This document shows positions 18,401 to 27,204 of a stretch of 64,000 bases of DNA, piece by piece. Under the pieces are notes generated by a model. It was not told the origin of the DNA. It saw only the letters and a list, made by a program, of their open reading frames with translations, and did no database searches. A program made the position numbers and the translations under genes. Origin of the DNA: an uncultured Mycoplasmatota bacterium (lineage in GTDB: Bacteria > Bacillota_I > Bacilli_A > RF39 > UBA660); contig CAMYVW010000001.1 of NCBI GenBank assembly GCA_947302655.1, positions 248,001 through 312,000 on the forward strand, given 5' to 3'. The stretch's first letter is position 1. The number at the start of each line of letters is the position of its first letter.

Positions 18401-20054
18401 TACAGAAGTTAATCCGCTTCCAGCTCATTATAGATGTTTAAAATGTCAGTGTAGTATTTTTAATGATGATGATGGTATACCTTTTGGTAAAAATTATCCA
18501 TCTGGTTTTGATTTACCTGATAAAGTATGTCCAAACTGTGGGGAACCACTAAAAAAAGATGGACAAGACATGCCATTTGCTACGTTCCTTGGATTTAATG
18601 CTGATAAGGTTCCAGATATAGACCTTAACTTTTCTGATTTAAACCAAGCTTCCGCTCATGAATATACCAAAGTATTATTTGGTGTAGATAATGTATATAG
18701 AGCAGGTACCATTGGTACTGTAGCAGATAAAACAGCTTTTGGTTTTGTTAAAGGATATTTTGAAGATAAAGGAATATTTTCAACAAGAAATATTGAAGTT
18801 GAAAGACTTGCTCTTGGTTGTACAGGTGTTAAAAGAACAACTGGACAACATCCAGGTGGTATAGTTGTTGTTCCTGATTATAAAGAGGTATATGATTTTA
18901 CCCCATATCAATTCCCAGCAGATGATCCAACATCTCCATGGAGAACAACACACTTTGATTACCACTCAATAGAAGAAGATTTATTAAAACTAGATATTTT
19001 AGGTCACTCTGATCCAACGCAGTTAAAATTAATTCAAGATTTATCAAAAACTGATGTTAATGCCGTTCCATTTGATGATAAAGATACAATGAGTATTTTC
19101 TCATCAACAGATGCGCTTGGTGTAACTAATGAAGAGATTATGTGTCCAACAGGTACTCTTGGTATACCAGAGTTTGGTACATCATTTACTATTGGAATGG
19201 TTGATGAAATTAAACCAACACATTTTGCTGAACTTGTTAAAATAGCTGGTTTGTCTCATGGAACAGATGTATGGCTTGGTAATGCTCAAGAATTAATTAA
19301 AAATAATGTTGTTCCATTTACAGAAGTTATAGGTTGTCGTGATGATATTATGGTTTACTTAATATATCATGGTGTAGTTCCTATAAAAGCATTTAAAATA
19401 ATGGAATTTGTTCGTAAAGGAAAAGCTAGTAAAGATCCTGCAACATGGGCTGAACATAAACAAACAATGCTTGATGCAAATATTCCTGATTGGTTTATTA
19501 ATTCTTGTGAAAAAATTAAGTACATGTTCCCTAAAGCACATGCTGCAGCATATGTTATGAGTGCCTTTAGAATTGCTTGGTATAAAGTTCATATGCCTGC
19601 ATATTTTTATGCATCATGGTTCTCAACAAAAGCAACAGCTTTTGAAATAGAAGCCATGATTGGTGGATATAATGCTATTAAAAATAAATTAACTGAAATT
19701 AAAAATAAAGGTTACGATGCAACTAATAAAGAAGTGGGAGCATCAGAATCACTTAATGTTGCTCTTGAAATGGCAGCAAGAAAGATTAAAGTTGCACCAT
19801 TTGATTTATACAAATCTAAAGGTTTAACTTTTGATGTTGAAGATGAAAATACATTAATTCCACCTTTTATAACAATTGATGGACTTGGAGAAACTGTTGC
19901 AATGAATATAGAAAAAGAAGCAAAAAAGGCTCCATTTATTAGTATTGAAGATTTCCAAACTAGATGTAAAGTTTCACAAACATTAATTGATAAAATGACG
20001 GGAATGGGCATATTTAAAGACATGCCAGAATCTTCACAGTTAAGTTTATTTTAA
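15438..20054 (+). CDS. polC: DNA polymerase III PolC-type alpha subunit
   Basis: The 1,538-residue product is full length for the Gram-positive replicative polymerase. Order of parts: N-terminal domain; OB-fold (about 190-300); PHP domain opening with HAHTMMSQMDG (about 312); an inserted DEDD proofreading exonuclease (VFDTETTGF near 414); second PHP half; polymerase core with GSRGSVGSSF (about 972); a zinc-binding pair CLKC...CPNC (about 999-1034); and the catalytic PDIDLNFSD (about 1059). The extreme C-terminus is QLSLF, a canonical sliding-clamp binding motif. ATG 15438 is preceded by AGGAGGG. Together with DnaE this gives the two-polymerase replisome typical of low-GC Gram-positives. Confidence 0.98.
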   Translation: MNDAVSRFFKSINYSPTVLEDFNSVEIEKVVLNKKSESFNVYLKLKNLINPKDIKKLLSCASKGIKGEKKCVLHFNYEGITDEDINNYITNIINDLALKRPSLISLTNTNIEKDGEIIIVEVSSKIEETEINKEAKKITNELISFGLPELIITTKLNENKREEIIEEINKSKEEVKLKEVSAPESDIIYGKHVDGEVSELGQIITEAKKVIIEAYVFGTDFVERQGKKGPIYIMNIKISDKTNSIMAKLLRFDEEEYKFISKSIKEGSWYRFYGDIEEDTYLKDIVLNIKGIEKIKSKDESRVDNAPIKRVELHAHTMMSQMDGLTKVDLGKHTCELVSRCIDMGYKGVAITDHNGCQAFPIAYQIISGYNKKQEDPSKKFKGLYGTELTLVDDTTSIVKDATDERLEGNTFVVFDTETTGFNAAGGDQMIEIGAVKIKDGEIIDRFDKFINPGRHIPDNITALTEITDEMVKDAKTEAEVTKEFLDWAGSCPMVAHNAKFDISFVQMAMNKYDLGPFNNTVIDTLELSRQLDQGFARHSLSALVKRYNVPFDEDAHHRADYDAEGTALVFDKMLKKLVQQNIEIISEIDTNLVPKEEIHKFGRTFHFNAIALNRTGLKNLFKIISLANTKYFYKTPRIPRSVLNELRDGLIIGSGCYESEVFIEARSKDSSDLANIIKFYDYVEVQPPEVYSHLIQTSDFKDQYELENHIRKIIDETKKNGKLIVATGDVHHFDREDKIYREIIVNQKVPGGGRHPLAKKEITSIPSQHFRTTEEMLSDFAFLNNDALINEIVIENPNKVLDMVQEIEVIIETHGVPFSPRVRSDDGESYLDCKRVVTDLVYDKASSMYGSPLPYNIEERIAKELYGDIVYNCWHEKLDKMYPDKSNDELEALTFENLHNTIFEGFDEVHKLVEEYVINHWLTEDGEQTHEAVEKKIKKSLGGIIGGGFDPIYLIAQRLVKHSNDDGYIVGSRGSVGSSFVATLMGITEVNPLPAHYRCLKCQCSIFNDDDGIPFGKNYPSGFDLPDKVCPNCGEPLKKDGQDMPFATFLGFNADKVPDIDLNFSDLNQASAHEYTKVLFGVDNVYRAGTIGTVADKTAFGFVKGYFEDKGIFSTRNIEVERLALGCTGVKRTTGQHPGGIVVVPDYKEVYDFTPYQFPADDPTSPWRTTHFDYHSIEEDLLKLDILGHSDPTQLKLIQDLSKTDVNAVPFDDKDTMSIFSSTDALGVTNEEIMCPTGTLGIPEFGTSFTIGMVDEIKPTHFAELVKIAGLSHGTDVWLGNAQELIKNNVVPFTEVIGCRDDIMVYLIYHGVVPIKAFKIMEFVRKGKASKDPATWAEHKQTMLDANIPDWFINSCEKIKYMFPKAHAAAYVMSAFRIAWYKVHMPAYFYASWFSTKATAFEIEAMIGGYNAIKNKLTEIKNKGYDATNKEVGASESLNVALEMAARKIKVAPFDLYKSKGLTFDVEDENTLIPPFITIDGLGETVAMNIEKEAKKAPFISIEDFQTRCKVSQTLIDKMTGMGIFKDMPESSQLSLF

Positions 20055-20081
20055 AAAAGTCGTCTAAAGGCGACTTTTTTT
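20055..20081 (+). terminator. Terminator of polC
   Basis: AAAGTCG, loop, CGACTTT plus T run immediately after the polC stop. Confidence 0.85.
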
Positions 20082-20190
20082 ATATAACAAAATATTATAT
20101 TAATATAAAAAATAGATATATGATTTATATATAAATTTGTGATATTATACATAAGCAAAGGAAGAATTTTAATTAATAGGAAGTGATAAT

Positions 20191-21027
20191 ATGACATATT
20201 ATTTTCAAAACGAAAAAGAACAACAATTAATGAAGTTTTTAAAAATGTATGAACCTAGTGAAGCAGAATATTTTACAAGATGCTTAGCATCTAGAGATAA
20301 AAGTGATGAATCACCTATTGAAAGGTATTTACGTAATATTCACTACGATTTAGATATAATTTTAATGTCAGACAATATGGTGCGTAAAGATGTGTATGTA
20401 AATGGCGATATAAAGATTATTTTGGATAATATAGCTAACATACAGTACTATAATATATTCTACAAAAATAAACGTATTTACCATAATAGTAAAAAATTTA
20501 CTTTTGATTTAAATAGAATAGTTGATGCATTAACTATAGAAAGTGATCCTAGATGGATTAGAGCATATACACGTGCAAGAAATGAAGCAAAGAAAAATTA
20601 TCATAATGAACTACATATGGAATACACAGCATCAATTGTTAAATATGTTCCAAATGGTTATAATAATGGAGTTTTAAGTTTTGAGTATGAACCCCGTAAT
20701 AATATATCTTTTGAAAATGAAGAAGCTAGACAATATCACATATGGTTAACAAAAATTTTTGGTGAAAAGTTTGCATGTAGTGCTATTGATGTATATCTTG
20801 AAATTCCTAATAGGACTTTAGTATTTGGCCATAGACCTGGAAGAAGCTTTGAAAACGAAATAAGAAGATATGGTAAATGGGCCGAGTATGGAAATGAACT
20901 ACGAAGAGAAATCTTTAAAAAATATATAGAAAACATTGAGCAGAATAAAATTAAAAAAGAAGAGGATAAAGCAAGAGTAAGAAAAAATACTCATCGACCA
21001 ATTGATGATGATGATATATTTTCATAA
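20191..21027 (+). CDS. Protein of unknown function (278 aa)
   Basis: I do not recognise a family. The product has no signal peptide or membrane segment, is rich in Asp, Glu, Lys, Tyr and Asn, and ends in a charged tail with an acidic run (PIDDDDIFS), so it is probably cytoplasmic. Repeated aromatic/basic patterns (YFTRCLASRDK, FGHRPGRSFENEIRRYGKW) are visible but not diagnostic. GGAAGTGATA precedes the ATG. It has its own terminator and sits alone between polC and polA. The coding frame is well supported by length, ribosome site and codon use like its neighbours. Confidence 0.8.
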   Translation: MTYYFQNEKEQQLMKFLKMYEPSEAEYFTRCLASRDKSDESPIERYLRNIHYDLDIILMSDNMVRKDVYVNGDIKIILDNIANIQYYNIFYKNKRIYHNSKKFTFDLNRIVDALTIESDPRWIRAYTRARNEAKKNYHNELHMEYTASIVKYVPNGYNNGVLSFEYEPRNNISFENEEARQYHIWLTKIFGEKFACSAIDVYLEIPNRTLVFGHRPGRSFENEIRRYGKWAEYGNELRREIFKKYIENIEQNKIKKEEDKARVRKNTHRPIDDDDIFS

Positions 21028-21034
21028 TTAATAT

Positions 21035-21066
21035 AAAAAGATTAGTTTTTTAACTAATCTTTTTTA
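21035..21066 (+). terminator. Terminator of the unknown gene before polA
   Basis: AAAAGATTAGTT, loop, AACTAATCTTTT and a T run. Confidence 0.85.
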
Positions 21067-21125
21067 ATTAATAATTACCAATAAATAGCCTATATTATGG
21101 TATAATTATAAATAGGGTGAGGATT

Positions 21126-23666
21126 ATGAAAAAAATAGTCTTAGTAGATGGTAATAACTTATTATTTAGATCTTATTTTGCAACTGCATATACAGGCAAT
21201 ATTATGAAAAACTCTAAAGGTTTTCCAACTAATGCACTATATGGTTTTATTAATATGATTAATAAAATAGTAGAAGAAGAAAAACCAGAATATATGGCTG
21301 TTGCTTTTGATATAGGTACAAACTTTAGAAAACAAAAATATTCTTTTTATAAAGAAGGAAGAAATAAAACTCCTGAAGAATTAATTATGCAAATGCCTAA
21401 AGCAAGAGAAGTACTTGATGCCATGGGCATCAAATACTTTGAACTTGAACCTTATGAAGCTGATGATATTATAGGTACTATTTCTAAAATGACAGAAGAA
21501 GATCCTGATGCTTATACATTAATAGTTTCTTCTGATAAAGATCTACTTCAACTTGTATCAGATGAAACTGAAATGAAACTTTTAAAGCAAAAAGATTATA
21601 TAAGATATAATAGGGAATCTTTTAAAAAAGATTATGGAATAGAACCTATTGGTATTATTGATTTGAAAGGTTTATCAGGTGATCCATCAGATAATATACC
21701 AGGTGTAGCTGGTGTAGGTGATAAAACGGCTTTAAAACTTTTACAAGATTTTGGCTCAGTTGAAGGTATTTATGAACATATTGATGAAATTAAAGGTAAG
21801 TTACAAGAAAAATTAATTAATGATAAAGAATCAGCTTTTCAAAGTAAAGAAATAGCAACTATTTATCGCGATGTCCCTTTAAATACTAATTATGATGAAA
21901 TGAAGTATTTAGGAGCAGATGCTGATAAATTAACAAATTTATATAATGAGTTTGAGTTTTACTCACTTCTTAAAAAAATAGATGTTAAACCAGTAGAAGA
22001 TAATTTCAAATATGAAGTGGTTAATAGTGTAGAAGATATAAAGTTAGAAGATAAAGTATCTATTTATGTTGGTTATGAAACTGAAAATTACTATAGATCT
22101 AAAGTAATTGGTTATGGAATATCTTCTGGTAGTAATAACTATTTTGTAAATGATGAAATCATTAACAAAATAGATTTTAATGGTAAAAAAGTATATACAT
22201 ATGATTATAAAAAACTTTTATCAAGTTTAGATATAAATATTAATGGAGACTTAATGTTAATTGATTATCTAGTTAATCCAATGCATAAAGAAGATTTTGG
22301 TTATCTAATACTTGAAAATGGAGAAAAAATAACTCTTCTTAATGAACTTAAAAAAGCTGATGAAAGTCTTATAATAGAAAATATTGTAAGAAAATCAAGA
22401 TTTATTCTTGGTTACTATGATAAGTTTTATGATAAGTTAAAAGATGAAGAAATGGAAAGCTTATATAACGATATAGAGCTACCATTAGTTAAAGTATTAT
22501 CAAGTATGGAAAAAACTGGAGTTAAAGTTGATAAAGAAGTGCTTGATGATATGAAACTTGATATTAAGGAAAGAATGTCTTTAATAACAAAAAAAATATA
22601 TGAACTTGCTAGTAAAGAATTTAATATAAATAGTCCTAAACAATTAGGTGATGTTTTATTTACTGATTTAAATTTACCTGCACCAAAATCTAATAAAACA
22701 GGTTTTAAAACAGATGTTAAAGTCTTACAAAGACTTGCTGATTATCATCCGATAATAAATTATATTTTAGATTATAGAAACTTAAATAAAATATTAACAA
22801 CATATCTTGAAGGTTTAGAAGATTATATATTTGATGATGGTTTAGTTCATACTATTTATAAACAAACTCTAACAAGAACTGGAAGACTTTCTTCTGTTGA
22901 ACCAAACCTACAAAATATCCCTGTTAGAAATGAAGAAGGTAGAAAGGTAAGAAAAGCTTTTATACCTCAAAATGATTTATTTTTAAGTATTGATTATTCA
23001 CAAATAGAACTAAGAATACTTGCTCACTTATCAGGTGATGAAGAACTTCAAAAAGCCTTTAATAATGATCAAGATATTCATACAAAAGTTGCTGCAGATA
23101 TATTTGATATATCTGAAGAACAAGTAACTAAAAACCAAAGAAGAACTGCTAAAGCAGTTATCTTTGGTATTGTATATGGAATTAGTGGATATGGATTAGG
23201 TGAAAACTTAGAATTAAAACCTAGTGAAGCTAAAAAGTATATTGATAAATATTTGGCTTTATATCCTAAAGTTGATGAATATATGAAACATAATATTAAA
23301 TTTGCATATGAAACAGGTTATGTAAAAACTTTATTCAATAGAAAAAGGATAATAGAAGAGTTAACAAACACTAATTATATGATTCGTCAATCGGGAGAAA
23401 GAATGGCTCTTAATACTCCAATTCAAGGAACGGCATCTGATATTATGAAAATGGCTATGATTAAAGTATATGAAGAAATGCATAAACATAATTTTAAAAG
23501 TAAAATTGTTATGCAAGTTCATGATGAATTAATATTTGATGTATATGAAAATGAATTAGATGACTTAATTAAAGTTGCTAAAGAAGCTATGGAGAATATA
23601 TATAAACTTAGTGTGCCACTAAAGGTAAGTGCTGATACTGGTAAAAACTGGTATGAAGCTAAATAG
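21126..23666 (+). CDS. polA: DNA polymerase I
   Basis: 846 residues. The N-terminal 5'-3' nuclease (about 1-290) shows LVDGNNLLFRSYFA and GDPSDNIPGVAGVGDKTA. The middle domain corresponds to the 3'-5' exonuclease but lacks the usual DxE motif (VSIYVGYETENY instead), so proofreading is probably absent, as in Bacillus PolA. The polymerase part has motif A DYSQIELRIL (about 622), motif B RRTAKAVIFGIVYG (about 672) and motif C QVHDEL (about 797). I use ATG 21126, with GGGTGAGG just upstream, rather than GTG 21117. It acts in Okazaki fragment maturation and repair. Next come an HExxH-motif gene and mutM. Confidence 0.97.
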   Translation: MKKIVLVDGNNLLFRSYFATAYTGNIMKNSKGFPTNALYGFINMINKIVEEEKPEYMAVAFDIGTNFRKQKYSFYKEGRNKTPEELIMQMPKAREVLDAMGIKYFELEPYEADDIIGTISKMTEEDPDAYTLIVSSDKDLLQLVSDETEMKLLKQKDYIRYNRESFKKDYGIEPIGIIDLKGLSGDPSDNIPGVAGVGDKTALKLLQDFGSVEGIYEHIDEIKGKLQEKLINDKESAFQSKEIATIYRDVPLNTNYDEMKYLGADADKLTNLYNEFEFYSLLKKIDVKPVEDNFKYEVVNSVEDIKLEDKVSIYVGYETENYYRSKVIGYGISSGSNNYFVNDEIINKIDFNGKKVYTYDYKKLLSSLDININGDLMLIDYLVNPMHKEDFGYLILENGEKITLLNELKKADESLIIENIVRKSRFILGYYDKFYDKLKDEEMESLYNDIELPLVKVLSSMEKTGVKVDKEVLDDMKLDIKERMSLITKKIYELASKEFNINSPKQLGDVLFTDLNLPAPKSNKTGFKTDVKVLQRLADYHPIINYILDYRNLNKILTTYLEGLEDYIFDDGLVHTIYKQTLTRTGRLSSVEPNLQNIPVRNEEGRKVRKAFIPQNDLFLSIDYSQIELRILAHLSGDEELQKAFNNDQDIHTKVAADIFDISEEQVTKNQRRTAKAVIFGIVYGISGYGLGENLELKPSEAKKYIDKYLALYPKVDEYMKHNIKFAYETGYVKTLFNRKRIIEELTNTNYMIRQSGERMALNTPIQGTASDIMKMAMIKVYEEMHKHNFKSKIVMQVHDELIFDVYENELDDLIKVAKEAMENIYKLSVPLKVSADTGKNWYEAK

Positions 23667-23674
23667 GAGTACTT

Positions 23675-24583
23675 ATGAAGATAGAGGAAATAATACAAAA
23701 GTATAATTATAGTGATGAATTATCCAATTTCTTAAAAGAAGTTTATCCAAAATTAGTTGATTATTTTGGTGATGAAAATCTTGTATATTCATCACTTAGT
23801 AATACTGAAATAGTTTTATGTAATAATGTCTATAATTGTTTAGATGAACGTAATATGTTAGAAATGGATGATGAAAAAGTTGTAAAAAATGATAATTTGA
23901 AGCAAGCAGCAGGCGCTTACTGCAGTAAACCTCAAATTACATATAATAAACTTGAAAATAAATATTCTTTAGATAAAGTAGATCGTATAATAGCTATTAA
24001 TGCAAATGACTTAATGCATGAATCAACTAAAGCATGCTTGATTCATGAAATATGTCATTTAATTAAATCATATTATAAGGAATATGAAATAAATAATGAT
24101 ACTTTAATTGCACATTCAGGTTTAATTAATACAATTTATCAGTTAAATCAAAATGAGGGTCTAGTCACTAAAAAAGTTACATTTGAAGATGGTGTAGGTC
24201 TTGAAGAAGGACTAAATTCTGTTGCTGAAGAAGAAATAACTTCTAAAGTTATTGGTAAAGAATATAAATCATCAGGTTATGGTGTTGTAAACGCTGTTGC
24301 AAGAAATGTTACGAGTTTTGACGATAATTTAATTAAAGAATTTATTGGAGCACAAACAACACATGATACATCAAAACTAAGTGAAATTCTCGGTCAGAAT
24401 TATCATGAACTTCTTTCTTTTACAGATAATTTATATGAAAAGAACTTAAAACTTATGAGTTTTACTATTTCTCCCGAAGAAAGAAAACAGCTTGAAACTG
24501 AATTAAAGGAATATATTGTTGAAAAATATACACCAATTCATGCAGATTTAAAAAGAACTTTCTCATCTGAAAGGAAATCTTGA
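23675..24583 (+). CDS. Putative HExxH-type metallopeptidase-like protein of unknown function
   Basis: 302 residues, no membrane segment. The only recognisable signature is LIHEICHLIKSY near residue 123, a zinc-peptidase HExxH motif in a hydrophobic context. An EEG...EEE stretch about 65-70 residues later (VGLEEGLNSVAEEEITSK) could supply a third ligand, which is a gluzincin-like arrangement but is inference. The gene starts 8 bases after polA with GGAGTAC upstream, and its stop (TGA) lies 2 bases before mutM, so it sits in a polA-mutM operon. In Bacillus these repair genes are adjacent, so this looks like an insertion. It could instead be an inactive homologue. Confidence 0.65.
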   Translation: MKIEEIIQKYNYSDELSNFLKEVYPKLVDYFGDENLVYSSLSNTEIVLCNNVYNCLDERNMLEMDDEKVVKNDNLKQAAGAYCSKPQITYNKLENKYSLDKVDRIIAINANDLMHESTKACLIHEICHLIKSYYKEYEINNDTLIAHSGLINTIYQLNQNEGLVTKKVTFEDGVGLEEGLNSVAEEEITSKVIGKEYKSSGYGVVNAVARNVTSFDDNLIKEFIGAQTTHDTSKLSEILGQNYHELLSFTDNLYEKNLKLMSFTISPEERKQLETELKEYIVEKYTPIHADLKRTFSSERKS

Positions 24584-24585
24584 TT

Positions 24586-25404
24586 ATGCCTGAAATGCCA
24601 GAAGTAACAACTGTAAAAAATGTTTTATTAAAAAAATTAAGAGGATATAAAATAAAATCAGTAGATGTCTATTATCCTAAGATAATAGAATCTAATTTAG
24701 ATGAATTTAAAAAATTATCCAATAAAGAATTAAAAGATATAAAACAAATAGGTAAGTGGATGATTTTTGATTTAGGAGATATCTATATGCTTTCTCACTT
24801 AAGAATGGAAGGTAAGTTCTTTATTAAAGAACAAGGTACTAAACCTGGATTTCATGATTTAGTATATTTTCACTTAGATCATAATACTGATTTAATTTAT
24901 AATGATACAAGAAGATTTGGTATTCTTGCTTTAATAGATAAGGATAAATTAAATGAATATCCCGCTATAAAAAAGATGGGTTTAGACCCATACGATAATA
25001 AATTAACAAAAGAATACTTATTTAATAAATATTCTAAATCAAAAAAACATATCAAAACTGTTTTACTTGATCAAACAATATTTGTGGGTTTAGGAAATAT
25101 ATATGCAAATGAAGTATTATTTGCATCAAAAATAAACCCTTACAGACCTGCAAATGAAGTTTCTCTTGACGAATGTCAAAAAATAATTGATAATACAAGA
25201 GACATTTTAAAAAGAGCTACAGAAGCTGGAGGAACTACTATAAGAAGTTATACATCACAACTTGGTGTTAAAGGTAGTTACCAAGACCAGTTAAAAGTTC
25301 ATAATAAAGACAAAGAAAAGTGTAGTATTTGTGGAACAAATATTATATGTGAACAGATAAATGGTAGAAGTGCTTACTTCTGTCCAAAATGTCAGGAAAA
25401 GTAG
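24586..25404 (+). CDS. mutM: Formamidopyrimidine-DNA glycosylase
   Basis: 272 residues, usual family length. Starting at ATG 24586 gives MPEMPEVTTV, where Pro2 (the nucleophile once Met is removed) and Glu3 are the catalytic residues; the in-frame TTG 24580 would bury them. AAGGAAA lies 8 bases upstream. The conserved HLRMEGKF and GLGNIYANEVLF motifs are present, and a C-terminal zinc finger CSIC...CPKC begins near 245. The enzyme removes 8-oxoguanine and cleaves the abasic site. It follows polA and the HExxH gene in one operon. Confidence 0.96.
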   Translation: MPEMPEVTTVKNVLLKKLRGYKIKSVDVYYPKIIESNLDEFKKLSNKELKDIKQIGKWMIFDLGDIYMLSHLRMEGKFFIKEQGTKPGFHDLVYFHLDHNTDLIYNDTRRFGILALIDKDKLNEYPAIKKMGLDPYDNKLTKEYLFNKYSKSKKHIKTVLLDQTIFVGLGNIYANEVLFASKINPYRPANEVSLDECQKIIDNTRDILKRATEAGGTTIRSYTSQLGVKGSYQDQLKVHNKDKEKCSICGTNIICEQINGRSAYFCPKCQEK

Positions 25405-25419
25405 TAAGGAGATATAATT

Positions 25420-25971
25420 ATGAGAGTAACAATAAGTTCATCTTCTCGTGATGCAATCGATGATTTATTTAAAGACGAATCAAGAAAAACAGTAGTATAC
25501 CTTGCTGATTTAGGATGCGAACTTAACTGGGGTTCAGGTAAATTCGGTATTATGGGAATTTGCTACGAAGAGTTTGAAAAAAGAAAAAACAAAATACATG
25601 GATATACTACTGAAAAGTATGTATTTGAGTTAGACGATCTTCCAAATGCCGACCATGATATATTTGCAGATACATTTGATCTAAAACAACATATTTTTGA
25701 AGATGGAGATGTTATATTATGTCTTCCAGGTGGTACTGGAACAGTATCTGAATTCTTTTCTTATCTAGAAGAAATAGGAAGTAATGATCAAACTAAAGAG
25801 TTAATAGTTTGTAACTATAATGGATGGTTTAATGCTGTTATTGATTCTATTAATGATTCAATAAGAAATAGATTTAATGATGAGTCCATCTTTAATTATT
25901 TTAAAGTAGTAAATAACTTTGATGAGTTTGTTACTGTATTTGAAGAAATAAAAAATCAGTTTAGTAGATAA
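25420..25971 (+). CDS. LOG-family (lysine decarboxylase-like) phosphoribohydrolase-type protein
   Basis: 183 residues with the LOG-family signature PGGTGTVSE near residue 104, in a Rossmann-like context (DVILCLPGGTGT). Family members typically hydrolyse nucleoside 5'-monophosphates (cytokinin-type), but the bacterial substrates are mostly unproven. A second family motif, GIMGICYEEF, is near residue 45. AAGGAGAT precedes the ATG, 16 bases after mutM. A bidirectional terminator overlaps the 3' end. The family is fairly secure; the substrate is not known. Confidence 0.8.
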   Translation: MRVTISSSSRDAIDDLFKDESRKTVVYLADLGCELNWGSGKFGIMGICYEEFEKRKNKIHGYTTEKYVFELDDLPNADHDIFADTFDLKQHIFEDGDVILCLPGGTGTVSEFFSYLEEIGSNDQTKELIVCNYNGWFNAVIDSINDSIRNRFNDESIFNYFKVVNNFDEFVTVFEEIKNQFSR

Positions 25972-25990
25972 TTACTAAACTGATTTTTTT
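25953..25990. terminator. Bidirectional terminator between LOG gene and tmcAL
   Basis: AATCAGTTTAGTA, loop, TACTAAACTGATT flanked by A and T runs. It overlaps the stop codon of the LOG gene and serves the converging tmcAL. Confidence 0.85.
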
Positions 25991-27092
25991 ATTTCATTAT
26001 TGGTTTATTTCTTGTTTCAAAAGCTAAAGTTCTTGTACTTGTAAGTAGGTCGTATATGTACGATGCTTTTATTTCATATTTAAATACATCACTATTAATA
26101 TCAGGATTAATAGGTAGTATTAAATCATCTCTAATACTACTTAAATATTTCTGACCGTTTTGTGAAAAACCAATAACCTTTGTATAATCAAGTGTATAGG
26201 ATTTCTTTTCTACGTTTAAAAGAATATGAATAAACATTCTTGAAATTTTGTTATATGTATATCTTTTAGATTTAATTAAATAAATTAAATCTTCACGATT
26301 AAAGGCCTTTAAAACTTCTTTTTTAAGTTTGTTTTCGATTCCTTCATCAACAGTTAAAAAGTTTTCAAGATGATTATTGGTAATAATTTCATATCGAAGT
26401 AAATCAAAGAACTTCTTGGGATTTATATCAACAATATAATCATCAGGATTATAAGGAATGTATTTTTCAATGTTTGCATTTTGTTCGATTTTTTCTCTTA
26501 TATTTGATGCACTTACAATATCTTCATCAAGAATAACATCATGATAAGAATTAGTTCTCTTAATAGATTCAAATTCTATTTCAAAATTATTCTTAAGAGC
26601 AGCTTTAATATATGAGATACCAAGTAGATCATTTGGATTAAAATCAAATTCTACATTTAAAGCTTTAGCCATCGCTGTTGGATAGTTAACTCCTTCTTTT
26701 AAGTTTTCCTTAACTCTATCATTAAATTCAGGATCGTAAAGCTGTGTTCTTGCAATTTGATCTAATATAGAAATATTATTAGATTCACTCCCAAATATTA
26801 TTCTATCAACTTTGAAATTATTAAGAAGTTTTACGGACGCTTCAGCAAAGATGTCAGCACTTTGTGTTCCAAATAATACCGGTAGTTCTACAACAATATC
26901 AACACCATAATCAAGTGAGAGTTTTGTTTTATCTTCTTTTGTTAATAGTGATATTTCACCGCGTTCAGAAAAGTATCCGTTAAGCGCCAAAACTATAATT
27001 GATTTAGGATATTTCTTTTTAATTTGATCAATATGATATTTATGCCCATTATGAAAGGGATTATATTCAGCAATGATTCCAATAACATCCAT
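25989..27092 (-). CDS. tmcAL: tRNA(Met) cytidine acetate ligase TmcAL (YlbM family)
   Basis: 367 residues. The N-terminus MDVIGIIAEYNPFHNGHKYH holds the HxGH motif of the nucleotidyltransferase-like fold, and IIFGSESN is the other family landmark. TmcAL activates acetate with ATP and forms N4-acetylcytidine at the wobble base of elongator tRNA-Met. AAGAAGG lies before the ATG. In Bacillus subtilis ylbM precedes ylbN and rpmF on the same strand; here those genes follow at 28.2 kb, but tmcAL is inverted and a gene of unknown role lies between. Confidence 0.92.
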   Translation of the reverse strand: MDVIGIIAEYNPFHNGHKYHIDQIKKKYPKSIIVLALNGYFSERGEISLLTKEDKTKLSLDYGVDIVVELPVLFGTQSADIFAEASVKLLNNFKVDRIIFGSESNNISILDQIARTQLYDPEFNDRVKENLKEGVNYPTAMAKALNVEFDFNPNDLLGISYIKAALKNNFEIEFESIKRTNSYHDVILDEDIVSASNIREKIEQNANIEKYIPYNPDDYIVDINPKKFFDLLRYEIITNNHLENFLTVDEGIENKLKKEVLKAFNREDLIYLIKSKRYTYNKISRMFIHILLNVEKKSYTLDYTKVIGFSQNGQKYLSSIRDDLILPINPDINSDVFKYEIKASYIYDLLTSTRTLAFETRNKPIMK

Positions 27093-27204
27093 TTTATCAA
27101 CCTTCTTTTCTTAATATTAACACTAAAATTGTATATTTTGGAAATTAATTAATAATATGTGTTAAAATTAATATAGATAAATGAAAAAATTATAAGGTGA
27201 TGTT

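Noticed and set aside
24571-24583. Mycoplasma-type code with TGA as tryptophan
   Set aside because: TGA ends the HExxH gene exactly before mutM, Trp is written TGG throughout the clear genes, and no conserved protein needs TGA read through.
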